A DNA stretch of 64,000 nt from Symbiotaphrina buchneri (taxonomy: Eukaryota > Ascomycota > Symbiotaphrinales > Symbiotaphrinaceae), in contig BCIG01000021.1 in assembly GCA_001599915.1 (NCBI GenBank), positions 310,001-374,000 of the forward strand, in the 5' to 3' direction. Position numbers and translations under genes: made by a program. This document shows, one piece after another, positions 13,536 through 22,809 of the stretch (its first letter is position 1; the number at the start of each line of letters is the position of its first letter). Under the pieces are notes generated by a model. The model searched no databases. It was given only the letters and a program-made list of their open reading frames with translations, and was not told where the DNA came from.

Positions 13536-14738
13536 ATGGCGACCAACGAGATCAAATTGCTTTCGGGCAATAGTCACCCCCAGTTAGCAAAGCTGGTCGC
13601 AGACCGGTGAGTTCTGTTCCAGTTTCGTGGATGTATAAAAAGGCTCACGATATGGCTACAGTCTTGGAATCGAGCTGACAAGGGTGATGGTCCTTCAGTA
13701 TTCCAATCAGGAGACTTCTGTTACAATTGGAGAATCGGTTCGGGACGAAGATGGTACGCTCGTGGCCGGCAGCTTTGACCGTGCTCAGGGTAGTTGCTAA
13801 ATTATGAATGCGCGTGCAGTCTTCATCCTACAGTCGACCGCACCGGGCGACATCAATGATGGGCTCATGGAACTTCTCATCATGATCAATGCCTGCAAGA
13901 CTGCTTCAGCACGCCGTATCACCGCAGTCATCCCCAATTTCCCATACGCTCGCCAGGACAAGAAAGACAAGTCCCGAGCTCCGATATCCGCAAAGCTGGT
14001 AGCCAACTGTCTGCAGACCGCCGGTTGCAACCATGTCATTACTATGGACCTGCATGCTAGCCAGATCCAAGGCTTCTTCAATGTGCCTGTGGATAATCTC
14101 TATGCAGAGCCTAGCACCCTGCGCTGGATTCGGGAAAACCTCGACGTCTCAAAATGCGTCATTGTCAGCCCTGATGCCGGTGGTGCGAAACGGTAAGTCT
14201 GCGGAACTTGACCTCTGGTCCTTTTACAACTTCACAAAGGCTAATTTCAATGCTTAGTGCCACCTCGATCGCGGATCGCCTTGATCTCGGCTTTGCCCTA
14301 ATCCATAAAGAACGGGCGCGGCCCAACGAAGTGTCACGTATGGTGCTCGTCGGTGATGTACAAGATAAGATTGCGATCATTGTGGATGATATGGCGGACA
14401 CCTGTGGGACGCTGGTAAAAGCTGCTGAGACCGTCATGAACAACGGAGCCAAGGAAGCATTGGCCATTGTCACACATGGGATTCTTTCTGGGAGGGCTAT
14501 TGAAAATCTCAACGCGAGCAAACTCAGCCGCGTGGTAGTCACAAACACTGTGCCGCACGAGCACAAAAAGGAACTGTGCGACAAGCTTGAAACGATTGAT
14601 ATATCTCCCACGGTAGGTGTCTACGTCCTATAAGAGCGAATTGGTTGTTAACTATGCGAGCAGCTTGCCGAGGCTTGCCGCCGTACGCACAACGGCGAGA
14701 GTGTCTCTTTCCTTTTCAGCCACGCTCCGATCGAATGA
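13536..14738 (+). CDS. prs: Ribose-phosphate pyrophosphokinase (PRPP synthetase)
   Basis: It makes PRPP from ribose-5-phosphate and ATP for purine, pyrimidine, His, Trp and NAD synthesis in the cytosol. Five exons join cleanly in frame: 13536-13606, 13662-13753, 13820-14192, 14258-14612 and 14664-14738, giving 321 residues, the normal length of the short, insertion-free PRS class. The start [18 protein letters not shown] matches the family, as do the catalytic-flap region ([10 protein letters not shown]), the [11 protein letters not shown] segment and the PRPP-binding loop [10 protein letters not shown] near residue 219. The last exon ends with [11 protein letters not shown], the usual C-terminus. 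Fungi carry several PRS paralogues, so which one this is cannot be settled here. It is convergent with the ribosomal protein S6 gene, about 290 bp away. Confidence 0.95.
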
Positions 14739-15029
14739 TATGCTAGCCGTACACTATTCCTCATTCTCTGGTATGGGCGGCGTTAAGGTACCGGAGGCGC
14801 ATTGACCACATGGGCGAGTCTGCATGTATGGCACATCAGATATAAGACTGTTTGTAGTCGTGAGCTTCAGTTATTTTAGAATCTTGCAATGCATTGATGC
14901 TTTAATTCCATTTCGTGACACCCTCGAGAATTTTGCCACAGGCACCTAGGAGCACACCGAACCCGCCTTTCTCATTCCCTCACGGAGAGTTCACTTTGAT
15001 CATTATCAACCAGTACCGACGCCCAACAT

Positions 15030-15998
15030 CTACTTCCGCATAGATGACGCCCTCCGCTTCCTCAGCTCGGTTCTCTTTGACTTCTCTTCGTGGACACGCT
15101 TGGCAAGGATTTGGGCGTACTCGTTCTGGATTTAGGGTCAGTAGAGCTCTTCGCGGAGGGCAGACAAATAAACGTACAGCAGCGTCCTTGGCAGCCTCAG
15201 CATGGCGGCGCTTCAGCGCAATGCGGTGACGCTTGTGTTGCAGACGCTGAGGTGTAACCAGACGTTGGATACGGGGAGCTTTGGTGTAAGGCTTCGCACC
15301 CTCCTTCTTGGGCTGGACCTCGCGACGGATGACGAACTTGCGGACCTGTTTTATACCATCGTCAATGTTTGACTCCTCCAATAATTCGTCACCGCGGAGG
15401 AAAGAGAAAGGTGACCCACATCATCTTCCTTGGTAAGGCCGAAGAATCGCCTGATCTTGCTTGCCCTCTTGGGTCCAAGACGTTTGGGGTGGACGACATC
15501 AGTCAGTCCCGGGATATCCTGCTCGCCCTGTTTGACGACTGCGAGAGCCAAAACCGAAAGGTCGGGCGCCACAATGCAACCACGCACACTCTTGCGTTTC
15601 CGCTCACCAGTGCGGCGAGGGCGGTAGCAGCTATGACCATCTGAGAGAAGAAGGCGGACACGAGTGGGATGCATGACACCCTGTTTCATGGGGAAACCCT
15701 GCTTGTCGTTGCCTCCGGTGATCTTCAAGATGTAGCCCTTCCACTCATCGCCCAGACTGTCGCCGGGCACTTCCTGGCCCATTCCTTGAGAGATCCAGTC
15801 AACGAAACCGCCGCGAATATGACACGCGATCCGGCGCGAAGAGGACTTACTCTTGTCCATGAAGATCCTGAGACGACGGTCCTCGTCGACCTCGATGAGC
15901 TTCTGCGACCCATTGGCCCTATATTGAGTATTAGCGGATACCCACGAAGTAAGAAGCCAACCAGGTGAGTCTCACGGGTAGGAGATATTCAACTTCAT
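15030..15998 (-). CDS. rps6: 40S ribosomal protein S6 (eS6)
   Basis: A structural protein of the small ribosomal subunit and target of S6 kinase. Reading the minus strand, exons are 15976-15998, 15851-15918, 15420-15784, 15178-15345 and 15030-15125, giving 239 residues. The start MKLNISYP is on a 23-nt first exon. Exon 3 carries the hallmark [14 protein letters not shown] and [20 protein letters not shown] segments, and exon 4 has [20 protein letters not shown]. The last exon ends in the basic [10 protein letters not shown] tail with the Ser residues phosphorylated in S6. All introns are 50-74 nt with standard signals. Many introns clustered toward the 5' end is common for fungal ribosomal protein genes. 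The identification is secure; the only uncertainty would be an additional intron in the 5' leader. Confidence 0.96.
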
Positions 15999-16725
15999 GG
16001 CTGCCGGCTGTGGTCGTGGCCGTCAGGAAGTCAACGATATCGCCGTTGTCTGTGGTTGTCGGTCAATGGTTCCTTCGGTGTTCGTTTTCGAGAATTGCAG
16101 GTGTGGCCGCCCAACACAGTAAGCGAGCATGTGCAGAGGGCTCCTGCTAGGTCAGAGCCCTAACTCTGCCTGGACCACAAACGCAGACGCTGCTACGTAG
16201 GTACATCATTAGATAGGTGACTAAGCGGACCCTAAGAACCGGGGAACCACTTGGTGAACATTGAACCTTCAACGCCCTCTAAGGTACGAAGGTATTAAGA
16301 TACTGCAACAACCAAAACCACATGGGGGCAGAGCGTCACTTTCTATCAATCTTCCATGGCTGTGGACGAGCTGCGAAGTACTTTTTCTATTGTGTCTGGC
16401 GTAACTTTTGCTATTCTGGATCACGTTGCAATCCCTCCCAGATGCCTAGTCCGCAAAGAGATGCTTGAGACTTGTGCACCTGTCCTTCTCCGACTTGGTA
16501 AGTTGCCGTAATATGAGCTACCCGGCCCTATTATGTGCATAGTATGCAATAGATATTTCTCACTTCCCGGTGGGATGATATCGTCCTACTACACGAAGTC
16601 AACTTCATGCTTTACGTAGCATCGTGCTCTCGCACTTCAGGAGTATCGAGCCTTCCCACGTCCAATACCTTTAGCGTTGCCAATTGTTTGTCGTCGCATC
16701 TCAGTGGTCGTTGGCGTCGGCGAGC
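15999..16725. other. Promoter region of ribosomal protein S6 gene; no gene seen
   Basis: This 0.7-kb stretch lies between the start of the minus-strand S6 gene and the stop of the minus-strand Ctf8 gene, so it should contain the S6 promoter and leader and the Ctf8 3' end. I found no frame with a start and recognisable product, and no clear repeat or RNA gene. Confidence 0.4.
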
Positions 16726-17160
16726 TCAGCCCACCGGCTCAGGTCTCTGGGAGAACAGCACCTTCCACTTCACAATTTCAACGATTTCAAGCTCTTCAGC
16801 TTCATCGGCCTCGGTGCGTTCCCTCTTACGCAGGACTGCCATTGGCTTTGGAAGCTTCTTCACCTCTCCCGTAAGTCTTTGGTGCTTGCCCACGTAGAGA
16901 TACACACGCTTCATCCAAGCAGTGTCGTCCGCACTTCCAGCAAGAGCATCATAGTCCGGAAACACTAGGCGTCCAACATCTGTGCCGCCCTCCACGACAG
17001 ACGATCCATCAGTCTGCGTCGTAGAACTGGGCAGGTTGATCGTGCCCTGGATCTCCAGAAGAGCAAGACCGCTAGGCGTCCGGAGCAGGGATGGGAGAGG
17101 ATTGCAGTGGGGTGCCGGGTTTGAGAAGTTTGACGTAGTATGCAATGGAACAGACGGCAT
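16726..17160 (-). CDS. ctf8: Chromosome transmission fidelity protein 8 (Ctf8)
   Basis: Ctf8 is a small subunit of the Ctf18-Dcc1-Ctf8 form of replication factor C, which loads PCNA and supports sister-chromatid cohesion in the nucleus. I chose the ATG at 17160 (MPSVPLHTTSNF); a GTG two codons upstream is in frame but is not a start in a fungus. The single-exon frame gives 144 residues. The family core is visible as GLALLEIQGTIN (about residues 33-44), then GRLVFPDY, the KRVYLYVGKHQRLTGEVKKL segment and a C-terminal IVEIVKWKVLFSQRPEPVG. The last segment ends right at the stop, as expected for this small protein. It is divergent from the transcription-factor gene at 17522, with a 361-bp gap. 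Confidence 0.85.
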   Translation of the reverse strand: MPSVPLHTTSNFSNPAPHCNPLPSLLRTPSGLALLEIQGTINLPSSTTQTDGSSVVEGGTDVGRLVFPDYDALAGSADDTAWMKRVYLYVGKHQRLTGEVKKLPKPMAVLRKRERTEADEAEELEIVEIVKWKVLFSQRPEPVG

Positions 17161-17521
17161 ATCCACTGTGATAATCGCTGATCAACACAAGAGCATGGGA
17201 TATAGCTTCGCATGATCAGTTGATAGGTGATGATAGTGTCGCAAATGTGGCTCTCATGCCGCGTGAGGCGCGACGCGTCTCGGCGTGCAGGTGCGTGATT
17301 GGACCCGGCGGGAAAGTGCCGAAGTACAACCATGGCTTGACAGAAACCAAGCTTGAGTCGCAATAAACATCATGAACGGTGCTAGGAGTTATTCTTTCTA
17401 ATGACATTTTCTTCTATTATTCAGACGCCTGACCTATCAAAGCCAGCCTCGGCGGCATTTACTACTCTTATCCTCACAAGAGCTATTCCCTGCATGCTAA
17501 CCACATCCCTGGTCGCAGTTC
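17161..17521. promoter_or_regulatory. Divergent promoter between Ctf8 and Zn2Cys6 factor genes
   Basis: The two flanking genes start facing away from each other, so both promoters must share this 361-bp gap. It contains a mixed GC-rich centre (about 17230-17310) and a pyrimidine-rich stretch near 17410-17520 leading into the transcription-factor start. No specific operator could be recognised. Confidence 0.4.
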
Positions 17522-19775
17522 ATGTCGACCATCAACGCTGATTATGACGGCCGGTACAAGCATTTAGAAGAAATACATCGCCCCTATCGCTCGCACAAGG
17601 TTCGTGCATGCGATAGATGTCGGCGGCGGAAGACGCAGTGTAGGGTTGACCAGCCCGGTCAACCATGCTCATCGTGCCGCAAACAAGGCCTTGAATGCCT
17701 TTACAAAGAGAGCTATGTGGAAGCTGTACATGGTGCCAGTCACGGCAACGAAAGAAGTCAACTTATGCGTCTTGCTCGAGCTGCACCTGGCCATGTCCGG
17801 AGAACACGCCGGCGGCACGGTCCATCGGAGCTTGACGGATATGATAATGTGCCCCGCGATCTTCAGCCAGAGGCATCAACTGCTGCAGGAAAGAGGAAGC
17901 GGTACAATAATGGGGCAGACATAGCAGGTTCTGGCTTGCGGGCCAATGTTTCAGAGACAGACAATCAAGCCGCCCACATCCTTGGTCCTGTTATGGCTCG
18001 TGAAGCTCAGATCATCGGGAAATCAATGTCATTCAGTCGCCCCAGTCGCAGCTTGGCCCAACCGAATCCATATCACTACTACTCTGATGACCCGAGTGAG
18101 CCTGTGCTCTATATGACAGTTCCAAAACGCCGGGTAGGTCTACGAAGGACGTCGGCGGGTCTGAAGCAACTCCAGATCCTACAAAACATTCTCGGTCCAA
18201 ACATAACCGCGGTTGTTGATCTGTAGGCTGTTGTTGTACGCAATTCTAGACTTGGCATGTTAATCAGGAAACAGCTATTTTGACAGAATCAATCCCTATT
18301 TCCCGGTTCTCGACGAAGAGCCTTTTTGCCAACCGCAGAGGGACTCAGAGAAGCTTCCACCAGCACTGCTGTGCCATGTTTATGCATCAGCACTGATTTA
18401 TTGGGAGCATTCGGCGGACTTGTTGCCCCATTATCAGCCAGATATGACATTTGCCTGGACTCTAGGCACTGAGACTATGAATGATGACTTTTTGGCTCCT
18501 AGCATGTCAACCATCTTGAGTGCTCTTCTGAATCTGAATGGAAGACCATCATTGTCCATCATCGGAAATGCCACACTCTTGGGTAGAGCTGTAGCCCTTG
18601 CTCATAGCCTCGGCCTCAACAGGAATCCGAAGAACTGGAAACAGACTACTGAGAAAGACAAGGCAGAGAGAGTGAGAATATGGTGGGCTGTTCTGTACCA
18701 TGACAGATGGTGACTAAACGGACATTGTAACCCTTTGTACATACAACTAACGGTTTCTAAGGGCTAGTCTTGCTTACGGCATACCCCCTCATATCAGTCG
18801 TCCTCATTATGATGTGCCTCTTCCGTCTGTGACCGAGCTGACTCCGTCCGCGACATGCGGGGCGACAGAAAGTCATGGTGCGCAATGTTTCATAGCCCTC
18901 TGCCGTCTGACCGAAGTTCTTGGAAGGGCACTGCCACTCATATACGATCTCGAAAGCAAACCTTTGGAGGATAGTCTGGGTTTACTTCGAGAGCTACATG
19001 CCGAGCTCGACAATTGGCGGGATTCTCTGCCCGAGCAACTTGCTCTGTCGGACACCCACTTAGGTCCTGTTCCTAAGGATGATGTTTGTAATTTGCATCT
19101 GTCATTCTTAGCAATCAAGATGCTGATTTCCAGAATTGCACTATGTGTGAGTCTCTTCTTCATCCTGCAGGCGGCATCTAACATTCACCAACATGGCATT
19201 GCGCTAGGAAATCTCACGTTCTGAGAGAGGCACGAGAGAAGAGTTGTACGGATACTACCAACAGATGGCTGTTCAGCAAGCTCGAAGCGTCGTCATATTT
19301 GGGACAGCACTAAAAAAGCATCACCTCAGAGAATTTTGGGTCCCATGTAAGCATGTGTGACTGAGCAAAGAGACGTAGCTCATGTCGCCCAGACAGTGCC
19401 TATCATTTTGCGGCTGCTATAACGCTTCTTCTGCGCTGCGCCTGCGAGCTGCACGATCCTACACAAGCCGACGAGTGCCTCGAATGGGCCCAGTCACTTA
19501 TGCGGCGTCTGCAAGAGGCCAAAGAGGAGAATAGTTGGGATCTCGCAGATGTCTGCCTTATTCAATGCGAAGAGATCATGAGTCGAGTGCGGCTACATGG
19601 ACGAGGTGCACTCCAGTCCGTTCTTAGCACCAATCTGCAGGGAATGGATGCTGTGCCTGCTGGCAACGGGTCAGACCCTACGTTGACCGAGCAGCCTGGG
19701 GTAGCAGATGATCTTTCGACACTCTTTCCCAACTTGTGGGATATGTTCCCTGAACAGTCAGAAGAGGCGGTCTGA
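17522..19775 (+). CDS. Zn2Cys6 transcription factor with fungal_trans domain
   Basis: A pathway-type fungal transcription activator or repressor. Five exons read in frame: 17522-18222, 18275-18709, 18762-19146, 19208-19346 and 19393-19775, giving about 680 residues. The N-terminus carries a complete binuclear zinc cluster with Cys at 30, 33, 40, 49, 52 and 59 (spacing 2-6-8-2-6). After a basic linker, the middle homology region begins with YFDRINPYFPVLDE in exon 2 and contains LLGRAVALAHSLGLNR and RVRIWWAVLYHDRW, the usual fungal_trans signatures. Exons 3-5 are helical and contain REFWVPYSAYHF. The target is unknown; the next gene downstream on the same strand is a Gfo/Idh/MocA oxidoreductase, which makes it a candidate target. 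The intron 2 acceptor and the exon 3/4 junction were chosen by frame continuity and could be off by a few codons. Confidence 0.85.
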
Positions 19776-20491
19776 CAACCCGTTGAACTGGAAGCCGCGA
19801 TCGTCAGCCCTGAAGCAGTGGTGTGGAGATCCAATGTCGAAGTAGGGAGCTTCATACAGTAAGTAATTCGTATTCTCACCCGGTCCTCGTCCCTAGAAGG
19901 CTGAAATCTCCGCGTTTGCTTCGGAAGAATTGGAGGGCTTGGCGTGGGGGTAGCCAAGTCCAGGTGGAACCGGAATTTGGGGAATTCCCTCCCGAGGCAA
20001 GTTTTTCCGACGGTGACCTTTTCCGGAAGGAAATTAAATCGCGGAGCACCCGGCGAGCCAGGAGTTCCCCCGTTCTGCTACGATACGAAGTATAAAGAGC
20101 GAATCCATACCATTCATCGTTTATTCCGTACCCCGCTCAAATAATTCCCAAGTCGCCCGCATATAAAACAAACTTCTCTCGCTCAGAAACTCACAAAGAA
20201 GGCTGCTGCCAGCCTCTGTGAGTCTACCTCTCTGGAGAGCACTTGTACGTAGACATATCCAGGCCCCTTGCGTTCATTATCTTGTCGTTGCAAGAAGATC
20301 TCGCGGACAAGTCGACTGACGACTTAGTTTTCCCATGTCTGTAGATCTATCTTTCGCCTTGCGACCCCGACTAAGGCCATTCCATCAGCAACGTTAGTAC
20401 ACTCTTGCTTTGGCGCTGCAAAGATCTGAATTAATCTGTCCTGCAGCTCCTTGATCCTTTGCATCTTTGTTTCATTACTCTTTTGCCCGTC
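19776..20491 (+). promoter_or_regulatory. Promoter region of the Gfo/Idh/MocA gene
   Basis: A TATA box (ATATAAAA) begins at 20161, about 330 bp before the start codon, followed by a CT-rich stretch typical of fungal core promoters and a long leader. An inverted repeat lies further upstream at 19972-19988. No coding frame here is supported. Confidence 0.5.
19972..19988. repeat. Inverted repeat GGAATT-N5-AATTCC
   Basis: Two perfect 6-bp arms, GGAATT and AATTCC, are separated by TGGGG. It lies about 500 bp upstream of the Gfo/Idh oxidoreductase start and 200 bp downstream of the Zn2Cys6 factor stop. A dyad of this size could be a binding site for a dimeric regulator; that role is inference. Confidence 0.4.
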
Positions 20492-21597
20492 ATGGCACGA
20501 AAGCTGAAGATCGCTTGTGCCGGCCTGGGTCGTATGGGAAAGCGCCATGCGTTGAATCTGCTGAACCGCACCCCTCGAGCCGATCTCGTTGCAGCTTTTA
20601 CGCCAGACGACACGGAAGCCCAATGGGCCAAGGCCAATCTGGAGGGCGTCACCATTTACAATGACTATGAGACGATGCTCAAGCATCCTGGGCTGGAAGC
20701 TGTGTTGGTAGCTTCAGTGACCACGGTACATGCCGAACAAGCCATTAAAGCTATTGAAGCAAACAAACACGTCCTCTGTGAGAAGCCGCTCTCTACGAAC
20801 ATCCAAATCGTGTGTATAACCCGATCTCTCTGGATTTCTCTGTCTGACAGTCACAGTCACAATCGGTTCTTGATGCTGCGAAAAAGAAGCCCCACCTAAA
20901 GGTCATGTGTGGGTTCTCGCGCCGATTTGATGCTTCCTACCGTGACGCCTGGGAGAAGATGGATAGTGGCTTGATCGGCAGACCGTCCGTATTCCGCTCG
21001 CAGACCTGCGACAAGCTCGATCCCAGCGGCTTCTTTGTAGCGTACGCGAAATTCTCTGGAGGCATCTTCGTTGACTGTTCCATTCATGATATAGACCTTT
21101 GTCTGTGGTTCTACGGCGAGGATTCGCAGGTCAAGTCCATTTCCGCGGTCGGTATCACTGCCGTGGAGCCAGGCCTCCGGAAGCATAACGACCGCGACAA
21201 TGCTGTCGGAGTTGTCGAGTTCTATGGGGGAAGGATTGCTTATTTCTATGCTTCCCGTATGATGGCGTCCGGGCAGCACGATATGACTGAAATCATCGGT
21301 ACCGAGGGCAAACTCAGTGTTAACGCAGAACCTCAAAGCCATCTAGTCAGCGTTTGGGAGGCGACTGGCGTCCGGCGGGAGATTCCTGCCGACTATTATG
21401 GCCGGTTTGAGATGGCTTTCGTGACGGAAACTAACGAGTTTACGGCTGCATGCCTTGACAATACCAAGGTTCCCGTGAAACTCAGTGGTGCGGTTAAGGC
21501 AGTCGCAATTGGCTGTGCTCTGCAAGAGTCTCTCATCACCGGGAAAAAGATATTTTTCGATGAAACCGGAAGCAGGGTGGAACAGGCGGTGTTGTAG
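20492..21597 (+). CDS. Gfo/Idh/MocA-family oxidoreductase, inositol 2-dehydrogenase-like
   Basis: An NAD(P)-dependent dehydrogenase of the family that oxidises myo-inositol and other sugars. Exon 1 is 20492-20809 and exon 2 is 20857-21597, giving 352 residues, the normal length. Start MARKLKIACAGLGRMGKRHA contains the Rossmann GxGxxG; VLCEKPLS carries the conserved Lys of the EKP motif, and VDCSIHDIDLCLWF carries the His/Asp region of the active site. The acceptor is ambiguous: AG at 20850 and AG at 20856 both keep frame and differ by two residues; I prefer the second because the CTGAC branch site is only a few bases from the first. It may relate to the inositol-related enzymes at 37.9-41.4 kb, but the actual substrate cannot be read from sequence. 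Confidence 0.88.
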
Positions 21598-21812
21598 CGG
21601 ACTGGCTTGAAGTCCCACGGGCTGTTAGAGAGGTCGTAGACCAAAGCAGGACCATATTTAGACCATATGATTGGTATATATTGAATTGACAAGAGCACAT
21701 AATAACATCAGATTACTCCGTCCCATGCTTTCACTGTCCTGAAACTCCCACATGATGCAAAATGCAATACAAAGCAAACTCAACAGACCACACATTTCCT
21801 CACACCGGTACA

Positions 21813-22392
21813 CTAAGATTTATTCGCTGATGCTCCACCATCAGCTACAGTATCCGGGTTGATGGCCCTGTGAGGAGGCGAAGTATTGGTGTTCATTGTC
21901 CAAAGGCTGTCCGTCTTTTGCTTGTACCATTCCCTGAGCTAGAAATCACGAAACCGAATCAGTAACCCGTTCCGAAAGAGGAGACAGCGCAACAGCGTAC
22001 CCCCTTGAACATCGTATCTTCGCGACCCCAGTCCATGAACAGAACGCCATACGTCAATATGACTACCGCCGAGAAAAGAATTAGGACTTCATTCAGCAGT
22101 AATCCGTAGCTTGAGACTTACAAGCGGCGCTTCCCCATTGCGCAATTTTGACGCCCTTCGTCCAGCCCGGCCTCGCCCATTTTAGTTTCGTACGTCGTCG
22201 ATATCGCCGCTCCAGACGGAATTGATGTTTTTGACTGAGCTGCGAGAAGTCGGGTGGCCACGGTCTTTTCGCTTTGTAGGGGTTGTTCTGGATCGTCAGG
22301 ACGGGGGTAGGTCGTGGGGCGCCCAGTGATGCTTCCTGTGAAGGCGGAGCAGACGACGGGGGTGATGAAGGATGAGAAGAAGAGGCGCCCAT
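21813..22392 (-). CDS. Conserved fungal single-pass membrane protein of unknown function
   Basis: I do not recognise a named family. Three minus-strand exons join in frame: 22122-22392, 22001-22062 and 21813-21938, giving 152 residues. The N-terminal 35 residues are Ser/Pro-rich and low complexity. A strongly basic segment follows (LERRYRRRTKLKWARPGWTK), then one predicted membrane helix spanning the exon 1/2 junction (AQWGSAAFILTYGVLFMDWG), then a short hydrophilic tail. The basic-then-hydrophobic order suggests an N-in single-pass protein of an internal membrane, possibly mitochondrial. Splice sites are standard (59- and 62-nt introns) and the protein reads like a conserved hypothetical of Eurotiomycetes. 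It is divergent from the leucyl-tRNA synthetase gene. Confidence 0.7.
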
Positions 22393-22809
22393 GGCGTGCG
22401 TATTCTAGAGTGTTTGCAGTTATCTGGGTGGAGCAGTGCTGAGCCGTGTTGGAATTTATGAGGCTACTTTGTACCTGAGATAGGGCTCAGGGATGGCTTT
22501 TATAGAGTCGGTGATGTGTGACGGCATTGGTGGGCGCCGTTTTTCTCGCTCCATCGCAGGCTCACCGCCTACACCCCACAGCGACGGACCCTCCCACGTA
22601 GCTTGGAGAGACGGCACCGGGAAAGGTGAACTCGACATCCAATTACAGGGGCACACGGCAGGTCAGAGTTTTTGCTTGAGCGTGACGCCCTCGACGTTTA
22701 GTTTCCTGCGCGGCATCACTGTTGGGTGACTCACGCGCCCCATCTTCTCCCGCCATAGCAGAAATTGAACTTTTCTCTTCACCCACTTTAGCTCTCGACG
22801 ATCCCAGCC
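22393..22809. promoter_or_regulatory. Divergent promoter: membrane protein and leucyl-tRNA synthetase
   Basis: A 417-bp gap between two gene starts that face away from each other. A pyrimidine-rich tract (about 22740-22800) precedes the synthetase start. No other gene or repeat is seen. Confidence 0.45.
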
